Shown here: positions 44,329 through 53,639 of the stretch, piece by piece
Layout: every line of letters begins with the position of its first letter
How positions within the stretch are numbered: the stretch's first letter is position 1
DNA from: Acetobacteraceae bacterium
Lineage (GTDB): Bacteria > Pseudomonadota > Alphaproteobacteria > Acetobacterales > Acetobacteraceae
Direction: 5' to 3'
NCBI GenBank assembly: GCA_030041255.1
Contig: JASHOF010000012.1
Span: 124,001-188,000 of the forward strand
Length of the DNA: 64,000 nt
The notes under the pieces: generated by a model
Told to the model about the DNA's origin: nothing
The model's database searches: none
What the model saw: only the letters and a program-made list of their open reading frames with translations
Program-made: the position numbers and the translations under genes

Positions 44329-44489
44329 CACGACCGCCTGGTGTCCTGCCCCCGAAGTTCACGACGGTGTTCGGAGCCCCGGCCGACGTGACGTTGTCGG
44401 AACTGGCCCTGGAAGCGTTCTTCCCGGCCAATGCGGAGACCAAGGAGAAGCTCGGCCGGCTCGCTGCAGGCAGGGCTGCCGGGACCTGA
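44325..44489 (+). CDS. Short coding-like frame after hpnN, no standard start
   Basis: This frame runs to TGA 44487-44489 and translates to PPKFTTVFGAPADVTLSEL, then ALEAFFPANAETKEKLGRLA. It has GC-rich third positions and a natural amino-acid mix, unlike the competing frames. No ATG, GTG or TTG opens it before that segment; only CTG codons (44325, 44346) are available. It is a small protein with an unusual start or the tail of a gene whose 5' end was lost. Function unknown. Confidence 0.35.
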   Translation: MTRPPGVLPPKFTTVFGAPADVTLSELALEAFFPANAETKEKLGRLAAGRAAGT

Positions 44490-44562
44490 GGCGGGACGCT
44501 CGCGCGGTTGTCAACCTGCGGGTAGCGCAGGCGCGGCATAATGCAACCCGGAGGCCGACGGT

Positions 44563-44859
44563 ATGTTGCGCGTCGCTATGATCCCGGCGGTGCTGCTGCT
44601 GGCTGCGACCGCTGTCTGGGCTGAGCCGGGGCAGGAGTTGATGCTGGAGTTGAACCTCGGCGGCCTGCCGGGCGTGCCGCGGGGCGTGAACGGTCAGATT
44701 TTCGTGCCGGTGCCGGCCACTCCGCCGGCGCCGCAGGGAGTGGCGCCGGCGACGGCCGGAGACGTGTTGCACGGCCCGCCGGGCGACGTGCTGCATGGGC
44801 CGCCGGGCGACCCGCTGACCGGGCGTCCGCCGCCCTCCCCGGACATCATCCCGCCGTAG
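44563..44859 (+). CDS. Small secreted Pro/Gly-rich protein, antisense to the hpnK 3' end
   Basis: 98 residues. CGGAGG lies nine bases before the ATG. Signal peptide MLRVAMIPAVLLLAATAVWA, then a short mature protein beginning EPGQELMLELNLGG and ending in a repeat of GDVLHGPP units (GDVLHGPPGDVLHGPPGDPL) in a Pro-rich tail. The last ~165 bp overlap the 3' end of hpnK on the other strand. Signal peptide and ribosome-binding site argue that it is real; function unknown. Confidence 0.55.
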   Translation: MLRVAMIPAVLLLAATAVWAEPGQELMLELNLGGLPGVPRGVNGQIFVPVPATPPAPQGVAPATAGDVLHGPPGDVLHGPPGDPLTGRPPPSPDIIPP

Positions 44860-45707
44860 CCGGGCAGGATCTCGGCAACGGAAACGAGCGCCAGCGCCAC
44901 CGTCGGGTCGAGGAGAGTGGCCAGTTCCGCCTCTTGCCGATAGGCGGGCATGAGTTTTTCGAGCAGCGGATCGCGCCGCACGGCCGGGTGGAAGTAGAGC
45001 TCGGAAAGGCCCGCCGGCAGGTGCGGGGCGAGCGCGATGATGCGTTCCCTGGTCATTCGTCCGGACCAGGCGAGCCCGAAGACATGATCCGGCGCATTCA
45101 TTCCTGCCTCGGACACACGCCGGCGCAGCCGGTCGGTCCAAAGGGCGAGTGTGCGTGCGGAAAGAGCAACGTTTCTGTCGCACGCGGAAAGCACTGCGGG
45201 GGGCTCGGTTGGCACCCTGACGGCGGTGAGGCCGAAGCTCCGGCCGATTTCGATCATGAGGCGACCGACAGTCGGATGCAGGTGCATGTGCTTGTGCGCA
45301 TCCGCATGCTCGAGTGGAAGCCCGGTTGCGGCGAAGGCGGCAAACTGGGAGTGGATTTCGCGCGCTAGCTGGCGGCGAACGGAAGGGCGGAAGAAATAGC
45401 GGAGGCCGAGGCGGAGCTGGCCCGAGGGGAACCAGCCCTGCTCGTCCACCAGCTCCGGGATTTGTTCCCGTGGCAGCACGCCGGGTCCTTCGATGAGCAC
45501 GAGATGCAGTCCGACCCGCAGGCGTGGCAGGCGCCTGGCGCGGGCGATGGCGTCTTCGACGGCGGGTCCTGCCACCATCAGGCTGGCCGCGCCGAGGATG
45601 CCTTCCTTGTGCGCCCGTTCGACGGCTTCGTTCACCGCGAGCGAAAGACCAAAATCATCGGCAGTCAGGACGACCTGCCGGGAAAGGCGGGCCGAAGCGG
45701 GTGGCAC
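44694..45707 (-). CDS. hpnK: Hopanoid N-acetylglucosamine deacetylase HpnK (YdjC-like)
   Basis: 337 residues, GTG start five bases after the hpnJ stop. YdjC/ChbG fold: VVLTADDFGLSLAVNEAV near residues 11-28 with metal-binding Asp residues, and HADAHKHMHLHP near 133-144 with His ligands. HpnK removes acetate from the GlcNAc-bacteriohopanetetrol made by HpnI. The conserved domain seems to end near residue 290; the last ~45 residues (Gly/Ser/Pro/Cys-rich) are encoded antisense to the small secreted protein gene and look like a read-through extension. Confidence 0.87.
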   Translation of the reverse strand: MPPASARLSRQVVLTADDFGLSLAVNEAVERAHKEGILGAASLMVAGPAVEDAIARARRLPRLRVGLHLVLIEGPGVLPREQIPELVDEQGWFPSGQLRLGLRYFFRPSVRRQLAREIHSQFAAFAATGLPLEHADAHKHMHLHPTVGRLMIEIGRSFGLTAVRVPTEPPAVLSACDRNVALSARTLALWTDRLRRRVSEAGMNAPDHVFGLAWSGRMTRERIIALAPHLPAGLSELYFHPAVRRDPLLEKLMPAYRQEAELATLLDPTVALALVSVAEILPGYGGMMSGEGGGRPVSGSPGGPCSTSPGGPCNTSPAVAGATPCGAGGVAGTGTKI

Positions 45708-45712
45708 CGGTG

Positions 45713-47140
45713 TCAGGCGGCCTTGTGGCGCTCGCGCAGGAAGTGGAAGAATTCGATGCCTTCGCGCAGGCGGCGGACGGCCATTTCCGGACTCTGGACC
45801 ATTTCGCCCAGGATCGAGGCGATCTTCGAGGCACGGAAATAGAAGCGACGATAAAATGTTTCGACGCTTTCGAAGATCTCCGTGTGCGAGAGATGGGCGT
45901 AGGAGAGCGGCGCGATCTGGATGCCATGCTCGTCCACGAGTTCGGCGTGTTGGGCGTCGAGCCAGCCGTTCTCGAGCGCCTGGCGGTAGAGGAAAGTGCC
46001 CGGATAGGGAGCGGCGAGAGAAACCTGGAGCGTGTGCGGGTTAATTTCTGTAGCGAAACGAATTGTCTCTTCGATTGTCTCCTTCGTTTCGCCGGGCAGG
46101 CCAAGGATGAAGGTGCCGTGGATGCGGATGCCGAGCCGGTGGCAGTCCTGCGTGAAGCGCCTGGCGACCTCGATGCGCATGCCCTTCTTGATGTTGTGGA
46201 GAATCTGCTGGTTGCCGCTTTCGTAGCCGACGAGGAGGAGGCGGAGGCCGTTGTCCTTGAGAATCTTCAGCGTCTCGCGCGGCACGTTGGCCTTGGCGTT
46301 GCAGGACCAGGTGACACCGAGGCGGCCGAGTTCGTGCGCGATCTCCTCGGCACGGGGCAGGTTGTCGGTGAACGTGTCGTCGTCGAAGAAGAATTCCCGC
46401 ACCTGCGGGAAATAGCGCTTGGCGAGGCGAATCTCCTCGGCCACGTGGCCGGGGCTGCGCACGCGGTAGCGGTGTCCACCGACGGTCTGCGGCCAGAGGC
46501 AGAAGGTGCAGCGCGATTTGCAGCCGCGGCCCGTGTAGAGGGAAATGTAAGGGTGCAGGAGGTAGCCGATGAAATAATTCTCGATTGCGAGATCGCGCTT
46601 GTAGACCTCGGTGACGAACGGAAGCTGATCCATGTCCTCGAGGATCGCGCGGTCAGGGTTGTGGGCAATGCTGCCGTCCGGGCGACGCCAGGACAGGCCG
46701 TCGATGGCAGCCAGCGGACGGCCGTCCGCAACCTCCTTGATGGTGAAGTCGAACTCGGCACGGGCGACGAAATCGACAGCGCGGCTTGCCGCCAGGCTTT
46801 CTTCTGGCTGCACGGCGACCTTGGCGCCGACGAAGCCGATGCGCAGGCGGGGTTCGGCCGCTTTCAGCGCTTCTGCGACCTTGACATCGGCGGCGAAAGA
46901 AGGGGTCGAGGTGTGGATGACGCAAAGATCGTAGCCGGCGGCCTCGCGCAGCACCTGGGGCAGGCGAATGCGCGCCGGCGGGGCATCGATCAGACGGCTG
47001 TTCGGAACCAGCGCGGCGGGCTGGGCGAGCCAGGTCGGATACCAGAAGGAGCGGATTTCACGCCGCGCCTGATAGCGCGAGCCGGCGCCGCCGTCGAAGC
47101 CGTCAAAGGACGGCGGATGCAGGAACAGCGTCTTCATCAT
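45713..47140 (-). CDS. hpnJ: Hopanoid radical SAM protein HpnJ
   Basis: 475 residues; two tandem ATGs (47140, 47137) overlap the hpnI stop. An N-terminal B12-binding-like domain (about 1-165) precedes the radical SAM core with C-x3-C-x2-C in GRGCKSRCTFCLWPQ (about 205-212). The SAM-binding barrel follows to ~410. HpnJ converts the hopanoid glucosamine into the ring-contracted cyclitol ether after HpnI and HpnK, and gene order hpnI-hpnJ-hpnK here matches that pathway. Cytosolic or membrane-associated. Confidence 0.9.
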   Translation of the reverse strand: MMKTLFLHPPSFDGFDGGAGSRYQARREIRSFWYPTWLAQPAALVPNSRLIDAPPARIRLPQVLREAAGYDLCVIHTSTPSFAADVKVAEALKAAEPRLRIGFVGAKVAVQPEESLAASRAVDFVARAEFDFTIKEVADGRPLAAIDGLSWRRPDGSIAHNPDRAILEDMDQLPFVTEVYKRDLAIENYFIGYLLHPYISLYTGRGCKSRCTFCLWPQTVGGHRYRVRSPGHVAEEIRLAKRYFPQVREFFFDDDTFTDNLPRAEEIAHELGRLGVTWSCNAKANVPRETLKILKDNGLRLLLVGYESGNQQILHNIKKGMRIEVARRFTQDCHRLGIRIHGTFILGLPGETKETIEETIRFATEINPHTLQVSLAAPYPGTFLYRQALENGWLDAQHAELVDEHGIQIAPLSYAHLSHTEIFESVETFYRRFYFRASKIASILGEMVQSPEMAVRRLREGIEFFHFLRERHKAA

Positions 47141-48309
47141 CGGCCGGGGAGTCCTTTTTGGGGCGCGTGGGAAAGGCTTCCGCCACCCGGGCGCCCGGCG
47201 CGCAGCATCAGCCCTCGCCATTCTACGCGCCTGCCGGCGTAGCTGACCAGAAGAACGGCGAAGGAATACAGGTCGCGGAGCGGAACGAGCCAGACGGGAA
47301 GCACGGGCACAAGGCCGAGCGCGCGGTCGATTCCGCGGGCAATTGCGGCGCGGGTCGCCCAGGCGATGAGGAAGAGCCCGATGGACCACGGTGCAGCGGC
47401 CGAGGCGGCCAGGGCCGCGAGGGCAATGGCCAGCGGATAGCGCAGCGCCGAGAGGGCGAATCCGGCCGGCGCGAGCAGGCGGATGGTGCGCCCCCAGCGC
47501 ACCTCGTGGCGGAAGAGCGCAGAGAAAGTCTGCTCGGGCACGGTGGTTGCCGGGACGGTCGCGGCCAGGCTGACGGCAAGGCCGAGGGCGAGGACGCGGC
47601 GGCCGAGCACGGCATCGTCGGCGAGTTCGGATTGGAGAGCGGAAAACCCGCCGGAGCGCGCCAGGGTCTCGCGCGTGAGGGCGAGAGTGGCGCCGAGCGC
47701 GTCCTGGCGGCCCAGCGCGCGCGCGATCAGGGCATCGGGGAGGAAGCCGTGCGTGATCTGGCTTGCACCAAGCCGCGCCGGCCAGCCCGGGACGCCGGGA
47801 AGGCCGGTATAGAGAGTAGTGACGAGGCCGGTCGAGGGCGCCTCGAGGGCGGCGGCGAGGGCGTCGAGATAGCCGGCAGGCGCGTGCACGTCAGCGTCGG
47901 CGATGACCAGATGGTCGTACTTCGCCGCCGGCAACATGGAGATCAGGTTGCCGATCTTGCGATTCGGGGAGGAAGATGCGCCGCCGGCCACGACGGCGAT
48001 GTCGGCGCCCGGGAAACGGGCGGCAATGCGGCGGGCAACGGGGAGTGCGGAATCGCCGGCGTCCGTGGCGCCGAGCACGATCTGGAACCCGGGATAGTCC
48101 TGCTCGCAGAGGGAGGCGAGCGCCTCTTCGAGGAGCGGCTCGTCACCGGCGAGCGGCTTCAGCACCGAAAACGGCGGGCGGGCGTTTGGGCGAGGCCCAG
48201 GGGGACCGAGGCGGCGGCGGGCGAAACGGCGGACCAGGAAGTAGCCGGCCAGTACCTCGGCCAGGCCGATGATGGCGAGGAGGCCGAGCAGACGCGCAAC
48301 GAGGCTCAT
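47137..48309 (-). CDS. hpnI: Hopanoid glycosyltransferase HpnI (ceramide glucosyltransferase-like)
   Basis: 390 residues from ATG 48309. One N-terminal membrane helix, then a GT21-type domain: PFSVLKPLAGDEPLLEEAL near 46-64, DADVHAPAGY near 138-147, and the QxxRW-like RHEVRWGRTIR near 268-278. Several C-terminal helices follow. It transfers N-acetylglucosamine to bacteriohopanetetrol, the first of three steps to the cyclitol ether. The stop overlaps the hpnJ start. Confidence 0.88.
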   Translation of the reverse strand: MSLVARLLGLLAIIGLAEVLAGYFLVRRFARRRLGPPGPRPNARPPFSVLKPLAGDEPLLEEALASLCEQDYPGFQIVLGATDAGDSALPVARRIAARFPGADIAVVAGGASSSPNRKIGNLISMLPAAKYDHLVIADADVHAPAGYLDALAAALEAPSTGLVTTLYTGLPGVPGWPARLGASQITHGFLPDALIARALGRQDALGATLALTRETLARSGGFSALQSELADDAVLGRRVLALGLAVSLAATVPATTVPEQTFSALFRHEVRWGRTIRLLAPAGFALSALRYPLAIALAALAASAAAPWSIGLFLIAWATRAAIARGIDRALGLVPVLPVWLVPLRDLYSFAVLLVSYAGRRVEWRGLMLRAGRPGGGSLSHAPQKGLPGR

Positions 48310-48340
48310 TGGCGCGCGGTCCGCCGCGAGGGAAGGCGCA

Positions 48341-48970
48341 TCAGGAAAGGGCGCCGCCTGAGAGGGTTGCGACCTTCTTGCGCAGTGCCGCGACGAGCGC
48401 CGCGGCGCCACCGGAAGCAAGGAAGGAGTTGAAGTCGGAGCGCTGCACGGCGACCTGGCTGATGGTGCCGTCGAGCAGGACGTCCACGGCCTGCCAGGCG
48501 GTGCCGTTCTGGAGCATCACGTAGTCGATTCGGTTGGGCTTGCCGCTGCGCGGGATGATGTGCGTTGTCACGACCTGCCGGCTGCCGACGGCGCGCAGAT
48601 CCGGGAGGATGCGGAATTGCTGGCCGTCGTAGCTGTTGAAGTTCGCGACGTAACTGGCGACGGTGTAGCGGCGGAAGACGGCGAGCAGGTCCTGTTGCTC
48701 TGCCGGCTTGAGTTGGTCCCAGCCGAACCCGACCGTGATGGCGACGATCCGCGGCAGGTCGAAGACCTTCATGACCACGGGTTCGAGCATGGCGAAGCGC
48801 CTGGCGAAGGGTGTTGCATCGCCGGCCTTCATCACGGCGATCAAGCCATCGTCGAGAGCGGCGATGGGCGCCGAGACGGCGGCGAAATCTGCTGCCGCAG
48901 AGGCCGCTGCCGGCGCGAAGAGGGCGGCGAGCGCGGCCGAAAGAAGGAGCCTCCGATCAGGCAGCATCAT
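48341..48970 (-). CDS. hpnM: MlaC/HpnM-like periplasmic lipid-binding protein
   Basis: 209 residues from the first of two ATGs (48970/48967), overlapping the dxs stop by 14 bp. Signal peptide ([21 protein letters not shown]), then an MlaC/Ttg2D domain ([46 protein letters not shown]). MlaC carries lipids between membranes; HpnM is the version linked to hopanoid loci. Position between dxs and hpnI supports that name. Ligand not proven. Confidence 0.8.
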   Translation of the reverse strand: MMLPDRRLLLSAALAALFAPAAASAAADFAAVSAPIAALDDGLIAVMKAGDATPFARRFAMLEPVVMKVFDLPRIVAITVGFGWDQLKPAEQQDLLAVFRRYTVASYVANFNSYDGQQFRILPDLRAVGSRQVVTTHIIPRSGKPNRIDYVMLQNGTAWQAVDVLLDGTISQVAVQRSDFNSFLASGGAAALVAALRKKVATLSGGALS

Positions 48971-50897
48971 GGGGCGAAGTGAGCCTGAGCCGGGCGGGGC
49001 GGGCATCCTGGCCGAGCGCCTCGATCACGGCGGCAACGATGTCGCGGGCGGTGAGGCCTGCTTCGGCAAGCTGCGCCTTCGGGGAATCGTGGTCGATGAA
49101 GCGATCGGGCATGGTCATTGGCCGCATCTTGAGGCCACGATCGAGCAGGCCACGGCGGGCGAGGTGATGCATCACTGCCGCACCGAAGCCGCCGGCCGCG
49201 GCTTCCTCGATCGTGACCAGGACCGCGTGCTCCCGCGCCAGGCGTTCGATCAGCCGGTGATCGAGCGGCTTGGCGAAGCGGGCATCGGCAACGGTGGCCG
49301 GCAGCCCGCGCGAGGAGAGCTCTTCGGCGGCGCGCATGGCATCGGCGAGACGGGGGCCGAGCGAGAGGATGGCGACTTTGCCGCCTTCGCGGAGGATGCG
49401 GCCGCGGCCGATCGGCAGCACCTGGCCTTGGGCAGGCAACTGCACGCCAAATCCTTCCCCGCGGGGATAGCGAATCGCCGAAGGGCCGTCATCGATGGCG
49501 GCGGCGGTGGCGACCATGTGCACCAATTCTGCCTCATCGGCGGCGGCCATCACGGTGAAGCCGGGGAGGCAGCCGAGATAGCAGATATCGAAGCTGCCGG
49601 CGTGGGTGGCACCGTCGGCGCCGACCAGGCCGGCGCGGTCGATCGCGAACCGAACCGGCAGTCCCTGGATGGCGACGTCGTGCACCACCTGATCGTAGGC
49701 GCGCTGGAGGAAGGTCGAGTAGATGGCGGCAAATGGCTTCATGCCTTCTGTTGCCATGCCGGCACAGAAGGTCACGGCGTGCTGCTCGGCGATGCCGACG
49801 TCGAAGCAGCGCTCGGGGAAGCGGTTGGCGAAGCGGTCGAGGCCGGTGCCGGAGGGCATGGCGGCGGTGACGGCGACGATCGCGGGATCACGCTCGGCTT
49901 CAGCGATCAGCGCATCGGCGAAGACGCGCGTATAGGTTGGTGGGCCAGGCGGGCCCTTGGCCTGCTCGCCGGTGACGACGTTGAACTTGGAGACGCCGTG
50001 GTACTTGTCGGCCGAGGCTTCGGCCGGAAGATACCCTTTGCCCTTTTTCGTTACGATATGTAGCAGGATCGGGCCCCGTTCCTCGGCCTCGCGAACGTTG
50101 CGCAGGATGGGTAACAAATGGTCGAGATTGTGGCCGTCGATCGGGCCGACGTAATAGAAGCCGAGTTCCTCGAAAAGTGTACCGCCGGTCAGGATATTGC
50201 GCGCGAAGGTTTCGGCACGCTTGGCGGTGCGCTCGATCTGGCGGGGGAAGGCGCGGGCCATGCGCGCACCGAGTTCACGGAGATTGAGGAAGGGACGCGA
50301 GGAGATCAGGCGGGAGAGATAGGCGCTCATCGCACCGACGGGGGGTGCGATCGACATGTCGTTGTCGTTGAGGATGACGAGCAGGCGCGAGCGCATCGCG
50401 CCGGCATTGTTGAGCGCCTCGTAGGCCATGCCGGCACTCATCGCGCCGTCGCCGATGACAGCGACGACGTGACGATCCTTCTCGCCCTTGAGATCGCGCG
50501 CGACGGCCATGCCGAGGCTGGCGGAGATCGAGGTCGAGGAATGGGCGGCACCGAAGGGGTCGTATTCGCTTTCGGCGCGCCGGGTGAAGCCGGACAGGCC
50601 GCCGCCCTGGCGCAACGTGCGGATGCGATCGCGCCGGCCGGTGAGAATTTTGTGGGGATAGGCTTGGTGGCCGACGTCCCAGACGAGACGGTCGCGCGGC
50701 GTGTCGAAGACGGCATGCAGGGCGACCGTGAGTTCGACCACTCCGAGCGAGGCGCCGAGATGGCCACCGGTGGTGGAGACGACGTCGATCGTCTCGGCAC
50801 GCAGCTCGGCGGCCAGGGCCTTGAGCTGCTCGGCAGAAAAGTTGCGGAGGTCCTGGGGGAAGTTCACCCGATCGAGAAGCGGTGTGCTGGCCGCCAT
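48957..50897 (-). CDS. dxs: 1-deoxy-D-xylulose-5-phosphate synthase
   Basis: 646 residues from ATG 50897. Thiamine-diphosphate motif [18 protein letters not shown] near 150-167 (Ser-Ala where Thr-Gly is common), HxxTxD-like N-terminal [18 protein letters not shown], and a transketolase C-terminal domain with [10 protein letters not shown]. Condenses pyruvate and glyceraldehyde-3-phosphate, the entry and control step of the MEP isoprenoid pathway that supplies squalene for hopanoids. First gene of a minus-strand operon dxs-hpnM-hpnI-hpnJ-hpnK; divergent from ispH. Confidence 0.95.
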   Translation of the reverse strand: MAASTPLLDRVNFPQDLRNFSAEQLKALAAELRAETIDVVSTTGGHLGASLGVVELTVALHAVFDTPRDRLVWDVGHQAYPHKILTGRRDRIRTLRQGGGLSGFTRRAESEYDPFGAAHSSTSISASLGMAVARDLKGEKDRHVVAVIGDGAMSAGMAYEALNNAGAMRSRLLVILNDNDMSIAPPVGAMSAYLSRLISSRPFLNLRELGARMARAFPRQIERTAKRAETFARNILTGGTLFEELGFYYVGPIDGHNLDHLLPILRNVREAEERGPILLHIVTKKGKGYLPAEASADKYHGVSKFNVVTGEQAKGPPGPPTYTRVFADALIAEAERDPAIVAVTAAMPSGTGLDRFANRFPERCFDVGIAEQHAVTFCAGMATEGMKPFAAIYSTFLQRAYDQVVHDVAIQGLPVRFAIDRAGLVGADGATHAGSFDICYLGCLPGFTVMAAADEAELVHMVATAAAIDDGPSAIRYPRGEGFGVQLPAQGQVLPIGRGRILREGGKVAILSLGPRLADAMRAAEELSSRGLPATVADARFAKPLDHRLIERLAREHAVLVTIEEAAAGGFGAAVMHHLARRGLLDRGLKMRPMTMPDRFIDHDSPKAQLAEAGLTARDIVAAVIEALGQDARPARLRLTSPHDAA

Positions 50898-51093
50898 ATC
50901 GCCCTCGCCCTCTGTTTGCGGCCGGCTGCCGCCAGTGACCTGCCGGCGCCGCCGATTCACCTCAAGACCCTACTCCTGGGCAGAGTTTCATGCCATAGCA
51001 AGCGGATGGCGGGCGGCAACCAGTGGTAGTCCGGCGGTCGCGTGCGGGGCCTGGAGGTGGCCTGACCGGTCTCGGGCTCGGATGGAGGGGTGC

Positions 51094-52026
51094 ATGTTGC
51101 GCGTGATCCTGGCTCAGCCGCGGGGGTTCTGCGCGGGCGTGGAGCGAGCGATCGAGATCGTCGAGCGGGCGCTCAAGAAATTCGGGCCGCCGATCTATGT
51201 GCGGCATGAGATCGTGCACAACCGCTATGTGGTCGATGATCTCAGGACGCGCGGCGCGGTGTTCGTGGACGAGCTTTCGGAAGTGCCGCGGGGCGCACGC
51301 ACGATTTTCAGCGCCCACGGCGTTGCCCGGATGGTGCAGGACGAGGCGGCACGGCGCGACCTGCCGGTGATCGATGCCACCTGCCCGCTGGTCGCCAAGG
51401 TACACAACCAGGGTCGCCGTTATGCGGCCCAGGGGCGGGAGATCGTGCTGGTCGGCCATGCGGGACACGCAGAAGTAGAGGGCACGATCGGCCAGATCCC
51501 CGGCAAAGTGCACCTGGTGCAGACGGTCGAGGACGTGGCCAGGCTCGCCGTTTCCGACCCCACGAAGCTCGCCTATGTGACGCAGACGACACTCTCGGTC
51601 GATGATACGCGGAGCATCATTGCCGCGCTCGAGGCGCGGTTCCCCGGGATCGTCGGGCCGGACGTCAGGGATATCTGCTACGCGACGCAGAACCGCCAGC
51701 AGGCGGTGCGCGACTTGGCGCGGCAGGTGGACCTGATCCTGGTGGTCGGCTCGCGCAACAGTTCGAATTCCAACCGGCTGCGGGAGATCGGTGCCGAACT
51801 TGGCAGGCCGAGCTACCTGATCGACGATGCTTCGGACCTTGATCCGGCCTGGTTTGGCGGGGTGAGCACGGTCGGCCTCACCGCCGGCGCCTCGGCGCCG
51901 GAGATGCTGGTGCAGGGCGTGCTTGACGGCCTGAGGCAGGTGGATGAGATCGAGGTTTCGATGATGGACGGGGTGGCGGAGGATGTACGTTTCCGCTTTC
52001 CCGCCGAAGTTGCTGAAGTGGCTTGA
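51094..52026 (+). CDS. ispH: 4-hydroxy-3-methylbut-2-enyl diphosphate reductase
   Basis: 310 residues from ATG 51094 (GGAGGGG upstream). The three Cys that hold the 4Fe-4S cluster are seen in [11 protein letters not shown] (about 12), [11 protein letters not shown] (about 96) and [10 protein letters not shown] (about 192); the catalytic Glu is in the TQTTLSVDD region. Last MEP step, giving IPP and DMAPP. Reads divergently from dxs and is 57 bp upstream of hpnH, so both ends of the pathway are tied to hopanoid genes. Confidence 0.95.
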   Translation: MLRVILAQPRGFCAGVERAIEIVERALKKFGPPIYVRHEIVHNRYVVDDLRTRGAVFVDELSEVPRGARTIFSAHGVARMVQDEAARRDLPVIDATCPLVAKVHNQGRRYAAQGREIVLVGHAGHAEVEGTIGQIPGKVHLVQTVEDVARLAVSDPTKLAYVTQTTLSVDDTRSIIAALEARFPGIVGPDVRDICYATQNRQQAVRDLARQVDLILVVGSRNSSNSNRLREIGAELGRPSYLIDDASDLDPAWFGGVSTVGLTAGASAPEMLVQGVLDGLRQVDEIEVSMMDGVAEDVRFRFPAEVAEVA

Positions 52027-52083
52027 CGTTGCAATCCCTGGCCGACAACCGGGGGTAGAGAACGGAGGGGGCAGGAATTCGCC

Positions 52084-53220
52084 ATGGGGGTGCCGCTGAA
52101 CCAGATGGTACGGGTTGGCGCCTATGTCGTCCGCCAGCATCTGGCCGGGCGGCGGCGCTATCCGCTGGTGCTGATGCTGGAGCCGCTCTTCCGCTGCAAT
52201 CTTGCCTGCGCAGGCTGCGGGAAGATCGATTACCCGGCGGCGATTCTCAATCAGAGGTTGTCGCCTGAAGAATGCTTCGCCGCGGTCGAGGAGTGCGGCG
52301 CGCCGGTGGTGGCGATCGCCGGCGGCGAGCCGCTGTTACACAAGGAACTGCCGGAGATCGCCGAAGGAATCCTGGCGCGGGGAAAATTCGTCTATCTCTG
52401 CACCAATGCGCTCTTGATGGAGAAGCGGCTCGATCGCTTCCGTCCACACAAGAACTTCGCCTTCGATGTGCATCTCGACGGCGATCAGGAGATGCATGAT
52501 CGCTCGGTCTGCCAGGAAGGCGTCTATGAGCGGGCGGTCGCGGCGATCAAGGCGGCCAAGGCGAAGGGCTTCCGCGTCTGCATCAACACGACGCTGTTCG
52601 ACGGGGCGGATCCGGCGCGGGTTGCCGATTTCCTCGACGAGGTCAAGAAGATCGGGCTGGACGGGGTGATGATTTCCCCCGGCTATGCGTACGAGCGGGC
52701 GCCGGATCAGCAGCATTTCCTCAACCGGCGCAAGGCGAAGGAACTGTTCCGCGAGATTTTCCGCCGCGGCCGCGGCAAGGGCTGGAAGTTCAACCAGTCT
52801 GCGCTGTTCCTCGATTTCCTGGCCGGCAACCAGCGCTATCGCTGCACGCCCTGGGGCAAGCCGACGCGCAATGTGTTCGGCTGGCAGCGACCCTGCTACC
52901 TGCTGGGCGAGGGTTACGCGCGCACCTTCCGCGAGCTGATGGAGACGACGGACTGGGATCGCTACGGCACCGGCAATTATGAGAAATGCGCCGACTGCAT
53001 GGTGCATTCAGGTTACGAAGCAACGGCGGTCAGCGACGCGGTGGCGCATCCCCTGAAGGCGTTGCGAGTGGCGCTGAGAGGTCCGCGGACCGAAGGCGAG
53101 ATGGCGGAGGAGATTCCGCTCGAGAACCAGCGCCCCGCCGAGCGCGTGTTCAGCCGCCATGTCGAGCAGGCGATGGCGCGACTGGCCGCGGGCAAGAAGC
53201 TGGCCGACGCCGCGGACTGA
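52084..53220 (+). CDS. hpnH: Adenosylhopane synthase, radical SAM protein HpnH
   Basis: 378 residues, family length. Radical SAM cluster C-x3-C-x2-C in FRCNLACAGCGKIDYP (about residues 39-46), IAGGEPLLHKEL, and conserved Cys-containing C-terminal part (YEKCADCMVHSGYEATAV). HpnH joins a 5'-deoxyadenosyl unit to diploptene, giving adenosylhopane, the first step of C35 hopanoids. HpnG, which would act next, and the squalene-hopene cyclase are not in this window. Confidence 0.93.
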   Translation: MGVPLNQMVRVGAYVVRQHLAGRRRYPLVLMLEPLFRCNLACAGCGKIDYPAAILNQRLSPEECFAAVEECGAPVVAIAGGEPLLHKELPEIAEGILARGKFVYLCTNALLMEKRLDRFRPHKNFAFDVHLDGDQEMHDRSVCQEGVYERAVAAIKAAKAKGFRVCINTTLFDGADPARVADFLDEVKKIGLDGVMISPGYAYERAPDQQHFLNRRKAKELFREIFRRGRGKGWKFNQSALFLDFLAGNQRYRCTPWGKPTRNVFGWQRPCYLLGEGYARTFRELMETTDWDRYGTGNYEKCADCMVHSGYEATAVSDAVAHPLKALRVALRGPRTEGEMAEEIPLENQRPAERVFSRHVEQAMARLAAGKKLADAAD

Positions 53221-53282
53221 CGGCGCGGCGCAGAAATTGCGGAGGCCGTAGAGGGATCGCCGCGCGCGCCGGCGAGGGCAGC

Positions 53283-53563
53283 GGCGATCCAGCCGCTGCG
53301 GACATGCGCTGCTACGGCCGGGTTCTCGCAGCGAAGGGTGGGGATGTCGAGCGGGTTATCGACAAAACACTTCCCGAGTTCGATCGGATGCTCGTGGACC
53401 TGCTTCGTGTCGAAGCTGCTCCACAGGCTTGGCGCGACGCTACGATGGCGCAGTCGAACTTGGTGCCGGTGAGGCCGAGTTCGTCCCTGAGCACCCAGAG
53501 CAGCGGCACCGCCGGGGCGCCATCATAGCTGTCGCTTCGTCCATTGACCTGAAGCGTGACCTA
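53283..53563 (-). pseudogene. Degraded second copy of the Mo/2Fe-2S aldehyde dehydrogenase genes
   Basis: From 53563 down, the minus strand matches the first ~38 codons of the small-subunit gene at 59041 ([17 protein letters not shown] is identical), but the start codon position holds TAG. Near 53440 it jumps, in another frame, to an internal stretch of the large-subunit gene (about 57130-56975): [19 protein letters not shown] then RCENPA, against SPIELGMGVVDNPFDIPNL, RCENPA. Similarity ends after the GWI segment near 53283. A deletion fused two gene parts of a former duplicate locus. Confidence 0.8.
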
Positions 53564-53578
53564 TCTCCCTCCAGGCGT

Positions 53579-53611
53579 AAAAAAGAGCGGCTGGCTTCAC
53601 GCCAGCCGCTC
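53579..53611 (-). terminator. Rho-independent terminator of the PQQ dehydrogenase gene
   Basis: On the minus strand an 11-bp perfect stem GAGCGGCTGGC / GCCAGCCGCTC with a 5-nt loop is followed by six T. It starts 29 bp after the stop codon of the dehydrogenase. A related stem without the T tract lies at 59067-59089 upstream of the small-subunit gene. Confidence 0.9.
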
Positions 53612-53639
53612 CGACACTCACAAGCTCGGTCCGCTGACC

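Noticed and set aside
44294-44581. A 95-codon frame with an ATG between hpnN and the small secreted protein
   Set aside because: Its translation is Arg/Cys-rich with poor codon character; the frame ending at 44489 looks far more coding-like over the same bases.
45524-48432. Long plus-strand frames antisense to hpnJ and hpnI
   Set aside because: hpnJ and hpnI have diagnostic motifs and overlap each other as operon genes do; the plus frames have none.
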